Assembly (NCBI RefSeq): GCF_014635825.1
Contig: NZ_BMDO01000002.1
Location: forward strand, 310,001-374,000
Direction of reading: 5' to 3'
From: Mucilaginibacter galii
GTDB taxonomy: Bacteria > Bacteroidota > Bacteroidia > Sphingobacteriales > Sphingobacteriaceae
Length of the DNA: 64,000 nucleotides
The notes under the pieces are model-generated. The model searched no databases. It saw only the letters and a list, made by a program, of their open reading frames with translations, and was not told the origin of the DNA. Within the stretch, counting starts at the first letter, position 1, and every line of letters starts with the position of its first letter. The position numbers and the translations under genes were made by a program. This document shows, in pieces, positions 1 through 8,276 of the stretch.

Positions 1-16
1 ACATAATTAGAAAACG

Positions 17-466
17 ATGAAGAGAATATATTTAGTGATGTTGGCCATGCTGTTTACCGCCGCAGCATTTGCTCAAATTGAGGCACCTGTAAAATGGAGC
101 TATGCGGCTAAAAAAATAAGTGCTACTGAGGCTGTGGTACTGGTAAAAGCCACTATTGAACCGGGCTGGCATATCTATTCACAAAACTTAAAAGACGGCG
201 GACCGGTTGCCACCAGTTTTACCTTTACACCTGCCAAAAACTACACGGCGATGGGTAAACCTGCCGAGCCAAAGGCTATAACCAAGTATGAAGATTCTTT
301 CAAGATGAATGTAAGCTATTTTGAAAACTCGGTAGTTTTTCAACAAAAAGTGAAGTTGAAAGGTGCCGGAGCCACTACCGTAAAAGGTAAAGTAGAATAC
401 ATGACCTGCAACGACCGCAAATGTTTGCCACCCGATGAGGTTGAATTTAGCGTTTCGGTAAAATAA
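17..466 (+). CDS. DsbD N-terminal (alpha) domain protein, periplasmic
   Basis: This 149-residue secreted protein resembles the periplasmic alpha domain of DsbD, which passes electrons from the membrane domain to periplasmic thiol partners. A signal peptide (residues 1-19, ending AFAQ) is followed by an immunoglobulin-like beta domain. The redox pair is visible as C131 and C136 in MTCNDRKCLPP; E. coli DsbD has a comparable pair with slightly wider spacing. The membrane and thioredoxin parts are encoded by the next gene 17 bp downstream, so DsbD is split here between two genes. The pair is probably one operon. Confidence 0.85.
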   Translation: MKRIYLVMLAMLFTAAAFAQIEAPVKWSYAAKKISATEAVVLVKATIEPGWHIYSQNLKDGGPVATSFTFTPAKNYTAMGKPAEPKAITKYEDSFKMNVSYFENSVVFQQKVKLKGAGATTVKGKVEYMTCNDRKCLPPDEVEFSVSVK

Positions 467-483
467 GCAGCACCATAATAATA

Positions 484-2193
484 ATGAGTATACAACGCAG
501 CCGCCCGGCATTCTTGTTCTTTACCGTACTGTTGGTAGTATTGGGCTTTATATTTAATAACGGCGTGGCTAAGGCGGCCGCAGTGCAAACAGCCGATACC
601 ATATCTACAGCCGGCATTGAGTTTACCGAGTCGACCCCGGCAAAGGCCGATACTGCGGTTGCTGTTAATCAAAACAAGCCTACAGCTATTAAAGCTGTTA
701 GTGCAACTGCTGTTAAAGAAACCGAAAAGCCTAAAACGCTTTGGCAAATATTTATTGCAGGGTTAGTAGGTGGCTTTGCCGCACTCATTATGCCTTGTAT
801 ATACCCGCTATTGCCGCTTACAGTGAGCTTTTTCACTAAAAAAGCGGGATCACGAAGTAAGGGTATCTGGCATTCATTAATTTACGGCATTTCTATCATC
901 GTTATTTATGTAACGCTGGGGTTAATTATCACTTTAGTTTTTGGCTCCGACGCTTTAAACTCGCTGGCTACCAGTGGAGTGTTTAACCTGTTCTTCTTCG
1001 TACTATTGGTAGTATTTGGTATTTCGTTCCTTGGAGCGTTTGAACTTCAGCTGCCAAGTTCGCTGGCCAATAAGCTGGATGCCAATTCGGATAAAGGCGG
1101 TTTGGCAGGGATATTTTTCATGGCAGCTACGCTGGCCGTGGTATCGTTCTCCTGTACAGGACCAATTATTGGATACTTACTGGTAGAAGCTACTTCCAAA
1201 GGAGAACGCCTGGCACCTATTATGGGTATGCTTGGCTTTTCATCGGCGCTGGCTATACCGTTTACCATATTTGCATTGTTTCCGTCGCTGTTAAAATCGC
1301 TGCCTAAATCTGGTGGTTGGTTAAATAGTGTGAAGGTGGTTTTGGGATTCCTGGAATTGGCTTTTGCTTTAAAATTTTTATCGGGTGTGGATTTGGCCTA
1401 CCACTGGAACTGGTTCGACCGCGAGGTGTTCCTGTCTATCTGGATCGCGCTTGGCGTTTTACTCGGATTGTACCTCATCGGCAAGATCAAGTTCTCGCAC
1501 GATAGCGACCTCAAGTATCTTTCGGTACCGCGCACCTTTATTGCTATTTTGGTATTTGCCTTTACTATTTACATGATCCCCGGTTTGTGGGGGGCACCGT
1601 TAAAGGTAATTAGCGGGTTTTTGCCGCCGCCTGCCACGCAAGATTTTATGTTAAGCAACAATGGCGGGGGAGGCGAAGTTGAACCCTCTCAAACAGTTTC
1701 TATCAAAGTGAAAAAATATGAAGAACTGTTTAAGCGTGGTAAACATGCTGGCTTGAACGAGTGGTATGATATGGATCAAGCCATGCAGGTTTCAAAAGAA
1801 TTGAATAAACCCATCCTGATAGATTTTACCGGTTGGTTTTGCGCCAATTGCCGTCGAATGGAAAACGAGGTTTGGAGCGATGCAGCTGTACATAAACGCC
1901 TGTCAAACGATTTTGTATTGCTGGAGCTGTATGTTGACGAAAAGCAGGAACTCCCGGCTAATGAGCAGATAGTTTCTAAATTCAGCGGTAAAAAAATTAA
2001 AACTATAGGGAATAAGTGGAGCGACTACGAAGCTTCAAAATTTAATGTAAATTCGCAGCCATATTACGTAATTGTAAATGCTAAAGGTGAGGTATTGGTA
2101 CCTCCTCAGGGTGCAAATTACAGCGTACAAAATTATATTGAATTTTTAGACAGCGGCAAAGCCGCCTATGAGAAAAACAATGGCAGAAATTAA
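484..2193 (+). CDS. dsbD: Thiol:disulfide interchange protein DsbD (membrane plus thioredoxin domains)
   Basis: The protein carries cytoplasmic reducing power across the inner membrane to reduce periplasmic disulfides. After an N-terminal hydrophobic segment and a linker, the beta domain has about eight membrane helices with the two transfer cysteines, C105 in MPCIYPLLPL and C224 in SFSCTGP. A C-terminal thioredoxin domain carries C453-A-N-C456. Length is 569 residues, as expected for DsbD lacking its alpha domain, which the upstream gene supplies. Its 3' end overlaps the start of pfkA by 14 bp, suggesting co-transcription. Confidence 0.92.
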   Translation: MSIQRSRPAFLFFTVLLVVLGFIFNNGVAKAAAVQTADTISTAGIEFTESTPAKADTAVAVNQNKPTAIKAVSATAVKETEKPKTLWQIFIAGLVGGFAALIMPCIYPLLPLTVSFFTKKAGSRSKGIWHSLIYGISIIVIYVTLGLIITLVFGSDALNSLATSGVFNLFFFVLLVVFGISFLGAFELQLPSSLANKLDANSDKGGLAGIFFMAATLAVVSFSCTGPIIGYLLVEATSKGERLAPIMGMLGFSSALAIPFTIFALFPSLLKSLPKSGGWLNSVKVVLGFLELAFALKFLSGVDLAYHWNWFDREVFLSIWIALGVLLGLYLIGKIKFSHDSDLKYLSVPRTFIAILVFAFTIYMIPGLWGAPLKVISGFLPPPATQDFMLSNNGGGGEVEPSQTVSIKVKKYEELFKRGKHAGLNEWYDMDQAMQVSKELNKPILIDFTGWFCANCRRMENEVWSDAAVHKRLSNDFVLLELYVDEKQELPANEQIVSKFSGKKIKTIGNKWSDYEASKFNVNSQPYYVIVNAKGEVLVPPQGANYSVQNYIEFLDSGKAAYEKNNGRN

Positions 2194-3157
2194 AAATATA
2201 GGGGTTTATACCTCAGGAGGCGACTCCCCGGGTATGAACTCTGCTATACGTGCCGTGGTACGAACGGCATTATACTATAACCTCGAAGTTACCGGTATAC
2301 GCCGGGGCTATGAGGGGATGATTACCGGCGATCTGTTCCCGATGGATCGCAAATCGGTAGCAAATATTGTACAACGCGGCGGTACTATTTTAAAAACCGC
2401 CCGCAGCGAAGAATTCAGAACTCCTGAAGGCCGCCAAAAAGCATATAAGCAGTTAAAAAGATATGGCGTTGATGCTCTCGTTGGTATTGGCGGCGATGGT
2501 ACTTTTACCGGTGCTAAAGTGTTCAGCAATGAATTTGGTATTCCAATTGTGGGTTTGCCGGGTACTATTGATAATGATTTGCAGGGTACCGATTTTACCA
2601 TTGGTTATGATACCGCCATTAACACAGTGGTAGAAGCGGTGGATAAAATTCGTGATACGGCAGAATCTCATGACCGCTTGTTTATTGTAGAAGTAATGGG
2701 GCGTGATTCGGGACTGATTGCCCTGCGTACTGGTATTGCCTCGGGTGCCGAAGCTATTCTGATACCGGAAACCAAAACCAATATTGAAGCTTTATACCAT
2801 CGTTTAGAGCAAGGCCGCAGAGATAAATCATCCAAGATATTGATCGTGGCCGAAGGTGATGAAGCCGGCGGTGCGTTTGAGATTGGCCGTTTGGTTAAAG
2901 AGAAATATCCTAACTACGATACCCGCGTATCGGTATTGGGACACATGCAGCGTGGCGGTCATCCAACCTGTATGGATCGCGTATTGGCCAGTCGTGTAGG
3001 TGTAGCCGCTGTGGAAGCCTTAATGCATGGCCACAGCCATGAAATGATAGGCGTTATTAACGGACAAATTTCTTACACGCCTTTCGAAAGTGCTATCAAG
3101 CATAATGTAGAGGTAGATGCTAATTTATTAAGAATTGTAGATATACTTTCTTTATAA
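2180..3157 (+). CDS. pfkA: ATP-dependent 6-phosphofructokinase
   Basis: It phosphorylates fructose 6-phosphate to fructose 1,6-bisphosphate, the committed step of glycolysis, in the cytoplasm. Hallmarks are TSGGDSPGMN near the N-terminus, GGDGTFTG (residues 104-111), and GTIDND with the catalytic Asp at about residue 131. The 325-residue length is normal for the bacterial ATP enzyme. I start it at the second ATG (MAEIKNIGVY); an in-frame ATG at 2168 would add four residues. Either start lies inside the end of dsbD, so translation is probably coupled. A stem-loop follows the stop. Confidence 0.95.
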   Translation: MAEIKNIGVYTSGGDSPGMNSAIRAVVRTALYYNLEVTGIRRGYEGMITGDLFPMDRKSVANIVQRGGTILKTARSEEFRTPEGRQKAYKQLKRYGVDALVGIGGDGTFTGAKVFSNEFGIPIVGLPGTIDNDLQGTDFTIGYDTAINTVVEAVDKIRDTAESHDRLFIVEVMGRDSGLIALRTGIASGAEAILIPETKTNIEALYHRLEQGRRDKSSKILIVAEGDEAGGAFEIGRLVKEKYPNYDTRVSVLGHMQRGGHPTCMDRVLASRVGVAAVEALMHGHSHEMIGVINGQISYTPFESAIKHNVEVDANLLRIVDILSL

Positions 3158-3178
3158 CAAAATAGAATTAACGAAAGG

Positions 3179-3205
3179 GGCCGGTAGCTATATAAGTTAC
3201 CGGCC
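3179..3205. terminator. Stem-loop after pfkA
   Basis: An 11-bp stem (GGCCGGTAGCT pairing with AGTTACCGGCC, one G-T pair) around a 5-base loop lies 22 bp after the pfkA stop. It has no strong T tract, so termination is inferred. It sits between convergent genes and could serve both. Confidence 0.55.
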
Positions 3206-3234
3206 TCATTGCGTTTTATACTTTTAGAAGAAAT

Positions 3235-3444
3235 TTAAATTTCCTCCATAGTACTCAATCTTCGATAAATTTTTTTACCTGAAAAATAAGCTGTTGTTGA
3301 TAGAAGTATTAACATGATAGCAATGCCTGTAAAGTAACCATAGCCAAACCGCGAGAGGTCACTATAGTTGGTATGTAGGGTTATAATGTTAGCTACTATA
3401 ATAAAAATTAACAAGCAACTTATAAAAAAGATAAAATACTTCAT
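3235..3444 (-). CDS. Small two-helix membrane protein, unknown function
   Basis: I do not recognise this 69-residue protein. Residues 1-23 and about 38-55 are strongly hydrophobic, giving two likely membrane helices with a short polar loop (TNYSDLSRFGYG) between them and a basic tail (KKIYRRLS). It lies 50 bp downstream of the Bor-like lipoprotein gene on the same strand and may share its transcript. The reading frame and start look real because the codon use is similar to its neighbours, but there is no functional clue. Confidence 0.5.
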   Translation of the reverse strand: MKYFIFFISCLLIFIIVANIITLHTNYSDLSRFGYGYFTGIAIMLILLSTTAYFSGKKIYRRLSTMEEI

Positions 3445-3496
3445 AAAGTAATGGTCTTTACACTAAAGCGGTAGCTATTGTATAATGAATGGATAA

Positions 3497-3784
3497 TTAC
3501 TTGGTTACTACGGTTGTAGTAGGGGTGTAAATACCAAAAGTAAGGGCGGCTAATAAGCCGTTTACAAAGCTATGTTTTATAGTTACGGTGTAATCACTTG
3601 CGCCAGCTGCAAGTTCATTTGGGTTAGACACGCTTAAAGGTGCTAAACCGTCAATTAAATAATGATTCCATTTTGACACCGAAACGTTTGATTGTGCACC
3701 TTTACCTACATTAAAAGTGTTTACATAGCAAGATGATAAAGACATTACAGCTATAACAGCCGCTGAGTAGAAAATTTTTTTCAT
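3497..3784 (-). CDS. Bor-family-like lipoprotein
   Basis: This 95-residue protein has a lipoprotein signal ending LSSCY, with Cys 19 as the likely lipidated residue. Its C-terminal stretch HSFVNGLLAALTFGIYTP closely resembles the conserved end of the phage lambda Bor protein (FVNGLL..TLGIYTP), an outer-membrane lipoprotein linked to serum resistance. The Bor family also occurs outside phages as chromosomal envelope lipoproteins, and no other phage genes are present here. Function in this organism is unknown. The family assignment rests on the C-terminal motif. Confidence 0.7.
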   Translation of the reverse strand: MKKIFYSAAVIAVMSLSSCYVNTFNVGKGAQSNVSVSKWNHYLIDGLAPLSVSNPNELAAGASDYTVTIKHSFVNGLLAALTFGIYTPTTTVVTK

Positions 3785-3920
3785 AAAATGTTATAAGATT
3801 AAAGTTGAATAAACTGTAGCAATAATAAGCAAAAACTTATTATTTACTAAACATAAGTTTGGTTTTTGAAAATATTTACTTGTTGTTATTAGTATTACTT
3901 ATAAATGCTTACTTTACAGG

Positions 3921-4313
3921 ATGGATAAATTACTGATTTCCAGCTATATATTGTGTCGACTTTGCGTGTTTGAGGTCAATGCCCAGCCTTTACGGAAAGA
4001 CTCGGTGGTTAAAACTGCATATAACGACGTAAAAAGATTTAAACTCTATAAGGAGGAGTTCAAAAAGTTTAAAAAGAATAAGACTAATAGCAATTCCGAC
4101 TTATTTAAGCCCACAAAAGCAACCGTAAGTGATACCGCCAGTTTAGCAGATTCGGTCTATGTAAATGCGTTTAGGAATGCTGCGTACAATAAAACGCTGA
4201 AAAGGCGAACTACCGGGCATTATTTTTTAGTAGGCGGGGCGGTTTATGTGGCAGTAGTTGCAGTAGCCAGCGTTGTTGTATTATTTGTACTTTTAGCCAA
4301 AGCCACAAAATAA
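3921..4313 (+). CDS. Small secreted or membrane protein, tandem paralogue 1
   Basis: I do not recognise this 130-residue protein. It has an N-terminal signal-like segment ending VNAQ and a basic, probably helical middle. A block SDLFKPTKA...SLADSVYVNAFRNAAY follows, and a hydrophobic segment near the C-terminus (about residues 102-126) is probably membrane-anchored. The next gene encodes a protein with the same layout and the same central block, so this is one half of a tandem duplication. The short lysine-rich region suggests the soluble part may bind an acidic partner, but that is speculation. Confidence 0.6.
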   Translation: MDKLLISSYILCRLCVFEVNAQPLRKDSVVKTAYNDVKRFKLYKEEFKKFKKNKTNSNSDLFKPTKATVSDTASLADSVYVNAFRNAAYNKTLKRRTTGHYFLVGGAVYVAVVAVASVVVLFVLLAKATK

Positions 4314-4379
4314 GTTGGGGAGGAATAAGTACCTATCGGCGGCATTTTTAAAAGTATCATCTATATAAACATTAAGCAC

Positions 4380-4775
4380 ATGTGCAAGGCGCTGATAGTT
4401 TATATCCTGATTTCCTGTAGCTGTATTTTTGGTGCATCCGCCCAATCATTAAGTCAGTATTCGCTTTCGAAAATTGGGAGGCAGGATGGAACGAGATTTC
4501 ACCCGGACAGGAAAGGGCTTAGAGCCATCCTTAAAAAAGGAATGAATAAAAGTTCTGACTTCTTTAAACCACATGAAGCTGATGCTTCAACTGCTGCCTA
4601 CCTTACCGATTCGGCCTATGTAACCGCATACCGGGAAGCTGCTTACATGCGAGCGGTTAGTTATAGCCGTTACACGGGAGGTATACCACCTATGCTGGCA
4701 TCGCTGATTGCAGGCATTGTGGCGGTAGGAGCCGTTGGAGGCATTTTCTTGCTTTTCCATAAGTTAACTCATTAA
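4380..4775 (+). CDS. Small secreted or membrane protein, tandem paralogue 2
   Basis: This 131-residue protein has a signal peptide ending GASAQ. A central block SDFFKPHEA...YLTDSAYVTAYREAAY aligns with the preceding gene, and a C-terminal glycine/alanine-rich hydrophobic helix spans about residues 100-127. The two genes are 66 bp apart in the same direction and have diverged strongly outside the shared block. Function is unknown. The conserved D-S-x-Y-V-x-A-x-R-x-A-A-Y pattern is the part most likely to matter. Confidence 0.6.
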   Translation: MCKALIVYILISCSCIFGASAQSLSQYSLSKIGRQDGTRFHPDRKGLRAILKKGMNKSSDFFKPHEADASTAAYLTDSAYVTAYREAAYMRAVSYSRYTGGIPPMLASLIAGIVAVGAVGGIFLLFHKLTH

Positions 4776-4799
4776 TCAGCTCAGCAACTTGTGGTTATA

Positions 4800-4833
4800 T
4801 TGTTTTTAGTTTTATTATTTTTTTCTATCTTTG
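4800..4833 (+). promoter_or_regulatory. Bacteroidota-type promoter for rpsP
   Basis: TATCTTTG at 4826-4833 is an exact match to the Bacteroidota -7 consensus TAnnTTTG, with TTG at 4800-4802 as a possible -33 element. The 23-base spacing is at the long end. It lies 53 bp before the rpsP start, so the operon has its own promoter. Confidence 0.6.
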
Positions 4834-4836
4834 CAG

Positions 4837-4858
4837 CCCCGCAGAAATAACTCCGGGG
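4837..4858 (+). other. Stem-loop in the rpsP leader
   Basis: CCCCG at 4837-4841 can pair with CGGGG at 4854-4858 around a 12-base loop, in the short 5' leader directly after the predicted transcription start. Ribosomal-protein leader structures are known in this phylum, so autoregulation by S16 is possible but not shown. Confidence 0.35.
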
Positions 4859-4885
4859 ACATGTTGAATACATAAAGAAAGAAAA

Positions 4886-5416
4886 ATGGCAACTAAAATC
4901 AGATTGCAAAGACACGGTAAAAAAGGAAAACCCTTTTACTACATCGTAGTGGCAGATGCACGTGCTCCACGTGACGGTCGTTTTATTGAGCGTTTAGGTT
5001 CATACAACCCTAACACCAACCCGGCTACTATCGACATTAATTTTGACAAAACTTTTGAATGGGTAGATAACGGTGCTCAGCCTACTGACACTTGCCGTGC
5101 TATACTGTCATACAAAGGTGTAATGTACAAAAAACACTTACAAGGTGGTGTTAAAAAAGGTGCTTTAACTCAAGAACAAGCTGACGAGAAATTTACAGCC
5201 TGGACTGAGCAAAAAGAAAACAAGATTTCTGGTAAAAAAGAAACTTTAACCACCACTAAAGGCGAAGCCCGCAAAGCTGCTTTAGCCGCCGAAGCTAAAA
5301 AGAAAGAAGAAAGAGCTGCAGCTATCGCTGCTAAAAATGCTCCTGTTGCAGAAGAAGAAGCTCCAGCTACCGAAGAAGGTGCCGAAGCAACTGAATCTAA
5401 CGAAACAGCTGAGTAA
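4886..5416 (+). CDS. rpsP: 30S ribosomal protein S16
   Basis: S16 binds 16S rRNA and helps assemble the small ribosomal subunit. The N-terminal ~80 residues are the conserved core ([20 protein letters not shown], then [13 protein letters not shown] and LGSYNPN). The remaining ~95 residues are an alanine, lysine and glutamate-rich tail ending in acidic repeats. The tail makes it 176 residues, against about 82 in E. coli; such extensions are common in Bacteroidota S16. It heads the conserved run rpsP-rimM-trmD-rplS and has its own promoter box. Confidence 0.97.
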   Translation: MATKIRLQRHGKKGKPFYYIVVADARAPRDGRFIERLGSYNPNTNPATIDINFDKTFEWVDNGAQPTDTCRAILSYKGVMYKKHLQGGVKKGALTQEQADEKFTAWTEQKENKISGKKETLTTTKGEARKAALAAEAKKKEERAAAIAAKNAPVAEEEAPATEEGAEATESNETAE

Positions 5417-5439
5417 TTTTAATACTCAAGTACTATACG

Positions 5440-5477
5440 CAATAGCGGAGCTGCCCATTAACGGCGCTTCGCTATTG
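5440..5477 (+). terminator. Stem-loop between rpsP and rimM
   Basis: CAATAGCG (5440-5447) pairs with CGCTATTG (5470-5477), followed by TTGTTT. It probably acts as a partial terminator or a processing site that sets the higher output of rpsP relative to the modification genes downstream. Confidence 0.45.
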
Positions 5478-5499
5478 TTGTTTACAGCATAATTAGTTT

Positions 5500-6027
5500 A
5501 TGAATACAGAAGATTATTTCAGAATAGGTACCGTAACTAAAACCCGTGGCTTAAAAGGCGAGTTACAGGTATATACCGATTTTGACGGATTGCAGGATAT
5601 TGACTTCAGCGCTATATTTTTTGAAGTGGCAGGCAAGCTGGTGCCTTACTTTGTAAGCACTGTTAAGTATCCTATGGCCAATACCGCTTACTTGTTTTTA
5701 GAAGAGGTAGATCATATTGATAAAGCGGCTATACTGGTAAAGAAAGACCTGTACCTGCCCAACAAATTAAAGCCTGCCAAAGATCCGGATGCATTTACGC
5801 TGATGGATTTGAAAGGCTATATTGCTATTGATGAAACCCACGGCGAATTGGGCGAGATTACCGATGTGCTGGAGTACCCGCAGCAGGTAATTGCCTCGGT
5901 GCATTATCAAAACCGTGAAGTGCTTTTTCCGCTCAATGCCGATTTTATTAAAGGGATTGACATAGAAGGTGGCGAGGTGTACATTGATTTACCTGAAGGT
6001 TTACTGGATGTATACCTGGAAGGATAG
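5500..6027 (+). CDS. rimM: Ribosome maturation factor RimM
   Basis: RimM binds ribosomal protein S19 and assists 30S maturation. The 175-residue protein has the N-terminal RimM barrel (FRIGTVTKTRGLKGELQVYT, residues 6-25) and a C-terminal PRC-barrel region with the ending VYIDLPEGLLDVY. Its place between rpsP and trmD is the standard order across bacteria and supports the call. There is no obvious promoter in front of it other than read-through from rpsP. Confidence 0.96.
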   Translation: MNTEDYFRIGTVTKTRGLKGELQVYTDFDGLQDIDFSAIFFEVAGKLVPYFVSTVKYPMANTAYLFLEEVDHIDKAAILVKKDLYLPNKLKPAKDPDAFTLMDLKGYIAIDETHGELGEITDVLEYPQQVIASVHYQNREVLFPLNADFIKGIDIEGGEVYIDLPEGLLDVYLEG

Positions 6028-6043
6028 TTGAGAAGAGATTACA

Positions 6044-6130
6044 GAGTACAGAATCAAGAATCCAGATATAATTTGGGGTATTGATATTTCGGTTAAACAA
6101 TCTGTACTCTTGACTCCATATTCTGTACTC
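6044..6130. repeat. Imperfect inverted repeat between rimM and trmD
   Basis: GAGTACAGAAT at 6044-6054 is repeated inverted as ATTCTGTACTC at 6120-6130, with another partial copy CTGTACTC at 6102-6109. The AATCAAGAATCCAG and TTGACTCC pieces around it look like fragments of a dispersed intergenic repeat. The 117-bp gap is unusually long for this operon. Confidence 0.5.
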
Positions 6131-6144
6131 TTACTTTAAATATT

Positions 6145-6825
6145 ATGCGTTTCGATATCATCACTGTACTTCCTGGTTTGCTTGAAAGTCCGTTTGCACA
6201 CTCTATTTTGCAGCGTGCACAAAAAAAAGGGCTGACCGAAATTCATGTACATAACCTGCGCGATTATTCTACACAAAAACAAAAAAGTGTAGACGACTAT
6301 CAGTATGGCGGTGGCAGCGGTATGGTCATGACCATTGAGCCCTTTGCTGCATGTATTGAAAAGCTGAAAGCCGAGCGTGAGTATGACGAGATTATATTTA
6401 TGAGCCCGGATGGCGAAACACTGAACCAGGGCATAGCCAACCAAATGTCGGGCCTGAAGAACATGATGATCTTGTGTGGGCATTACAAAGGTATTGATCA
6501 GCGCATACGCGACTTGTTTGTAACCCGCGAGATCTCTGTGGGAGATTATGTACTCTCGGGTGGTGAACTGCCCGCAGCCATTCTTGTAGATGCCCTGGTT
6601 AGGCTGATCCCCGGTGTACTGTCTGACGAAACCTCGGCCCTGTCCGATTCCTTTCAGGATGGTTTGCTGGATGCCCCGGTATATACCCGCCCGGCCGATT
6701 GGAAGGGGCATAAAGTGCCCGACATCCTGTTGAGCGGTAACACCCCCGAAATAGAAAAGTGGCGCTTTGAACAAGCCATAGAACGCACCCGCCAGCGCCG
6801 CCCCGATTTATTGGATGAAGAATAG
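6145..6825 (+). CDS. trmD: tRNA (guanine-N1)-methyltransferase TrmD
   Basis: TrmD methylates G37 of tRNAs reading CCN, CGN and CUN codons, preventing frameshifts. The 226-residue sequence starts [17 protein letters not shown]. It contains the SAM-binding trefoil-knot signatures [10 protein letters not shown] and [14 protein letters not shown], and the C-terminal helical motif [14 protein letters not shown]. All are diagnostic for the family. The position after rimM and before rplS is the canonical order. A long gap follows before rplS, which has its own probable promoter region. Confidence 0.97.
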   Translation: MRFDIITVLPGLLESPFAHSILQRAQKKGLTEIHVHNLRDYSTQKQKSVDDYQYGGGSGMVMTIEPFAACIEKLKAEREYDEIIFMSPDGETLNQGIANQMSGLKNMMILCGHYKGIDQRIRDLFVTREISVGDYVLSGGELPAAILVDALVRLIPGVLSDETSALSDSFQDGLLDAPVYTRPADWKGHKVPDILLSGNTPEIEKWRFEQAIERTRQRRPDLLDEE

Positions 6826-7089
6826 ATGCGGAGATTTAGGTGCGAAGAGCGGGGTTTTGAAAGTCAGGCATTTAGAATAAAATTCGAAGAAGCCTTTTGG
6901 GTTAGCAGGTAGTAAAAGTGCTTTGGTTAGCCTTAACAAGAACTTATCTTACCTCGCTCCCTAAACCTCGCAACCCCGCTTCCGTATATTTAAAACTTTT
7001 TTCACAAACCACTTTTAATTAATCAAAATTATCCCTATTATTGCAATCCGATTTTTACGGGCTAAAAATCGCTTTAATAGCTTAAAATC

Positions 7090-7437
7090 ATGGATTTAGT
7101 AAAATTTGTTGAAGAGCAGTCAGCAGAAAAAAAGCAGCTTCCTTCGTTTAAATCAGGTGATACTGTAACTGTACACTATAAAATTAGAGAAGGTGTAAAA
7201 GAACGTATACAGTTATACCAAGGTGTTTGTATACAACGTAACAGCACCGGGAATACCGAAACCTTTACTGTACGTAAAGTGTCTAACGGTATTGGCGTAG
7301 AACGTATTTTCCCTGTTAACTCTCCAAACATCGAAAAAATTGAAGTAAACAGCCGCGGTAAAGTGCGTCGTGCTAAGTTATATTACCTGCGCGAACTTAC
7401 CGGTAAAGCTGCACGTATCAAGGCAAAACGCGTTTAA
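7090..7437 (+). CDS. rplS: 50S ribosomal protein L19
   Basis: L19 lies at the interface of the two ribosomal subunits. The 115-residue protein has the family core [16 protein letters not shown], the segment [16 protein letters not shown], and [15 protein letters not shown] followed by [13 protein letters not shown]. It ends the rpsP-rimM-trmD-rplS run. The 264-bp gap upstream contains an AT-rich stretch with TATTATTG, a near match to the Bacteroidota -7 box, so independent transcription is likely. A strong terminator follows. Confidence 0.97.
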   Translation: MDLVKFVEEQSAEKKQLPSFKSGDTVTVHYKIREGVKERIQLYQGVCIQRNSTGNTETFTVRKVSNGIGVERIFPVNSPNIEKIEVNSRGKVRRAKLYYLRELTGKAARIKAKRV

Positions 7438-7476
7438 GCATTTTTACTGATACGTACTTTACATAAGTAATACATT

Positions 7477-7515
7477 AAAGTCCTGATAACTTTTTAAAGT
7501 TGTCAGGACTTTTTG
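7477..7515 (+). terminator. Rho-independent terminator after rplS
   Basis: A long stem, AAAGTCCTGATAACTTT pairing with AAAGTTGTCAGGACTTT, is followed by a T-rich tract. It closes the ribosomal operon 39 bp after the rplS stop. Confidence 0.85.
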
Positions 7516-7688
7516 TTTTTTACCAGCTTTCATGCTTGCGAACAATTCTTGTCCATAGTTAGCAAGCAACCTGCCGCCCCTCCACTATTTTTCAAATAAA
7601 TATTTATTTACACTGTTACCCAGCGTTTAGCTTTTTCGTAACGTATTGTAATTAGCACGGCTATATATATTGTACCTGATTTATTTGA

Positions 7689-8276
7689 ATGAGCATTTTT
7701 ACTAAGCAGACCACTAAGCTGTTGGAGGGCTGCAAAGCCAACAACCGCGCGGCACAAGAAGCTTTGTATAAGCGCTACTATGCAGATATGCTTAAGCTAT
7801 GTTATCGCTACCTTAAATATGACGAACTGGCGCAGGAAGCGTTAAACAGCGGATTTTTAAAGGTTTTTCAAAATATAGACAGCTTTGATGAGCAAAAGGG
7901 AGAACCCGGAGCCTGGATACGTACCATTATGGTGCGTACCTGTATTGACTTAAGCCGTAAAGAAGCCAGATTTAATGAAAGCATAAGCACCGATGAAGTT
8001 GATGATGCCATTTTTGTTAACCCCACCGTGCTCGAAAAACTGTATGCCGAAGATCTGTTAAAACACATACAAACACTGCCAGCCGCAACCCAGCTGGTTT
8101 TTAATCTTTCAGTAGTGGAAGGCTTTTCGCACCAGGAAATTGGGGAGCAGCTCCATATTAAAGAAAGCACATCAAGATGGCATTTATCTGAAGCCAAAAA
8201 GCAGTTAAAAGCCATACTGGAACCAGCAGTTAATGAAGTTAACGAACCAACTGAAAATCAAAAGAAGTCGACATGA
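7689..8276 (+). CDS. ECF-type RNA polymerase sigma factor
   Basis: This 195-residue sigma-70 family protein has region 2 around LYKRYYADMLKLCYRYL to GAWIRTIMVRTCID, and region 4 around LPAATQLVFNLSVVEGFSHQ with a helix-turn-helix. It lacks regions 1 and 3, so it belongs to the extracytoplasmic-function group. Its stop codon overlaps the ATG of the next gene (ATGA at 8273-8276), implying translational coupling. That partner has a short cytoplasmic N-terminus and a membrane helix, so it is a candidate for controlling this sigma factor. The target genes cannot be read from the window. Confidence 0.92.
   Translation: MSIFTKQTTKLLEGCKANNRAAQEALYKRYYADMLKLCYRYLKYDELAQEALNSGFLKVFQNIDSFDEQKGEPGAWIRTIMVRTCIDLSRKEARFNESISTDEVDDAIFVNPTVLEKLYAEDLLKHIQTLPAATQLVFNLSVVEGFSHQEIGEQLHIKESTSRWHLSEAKKQLKAILEPAVNEVNEPTENQKKST

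Noticed and set aside
3497..3784. Prophage remnant
   Set aside because: A single Bor-like lipoprotein is not enough; no integrase, capsid or lysis genes are nearby.
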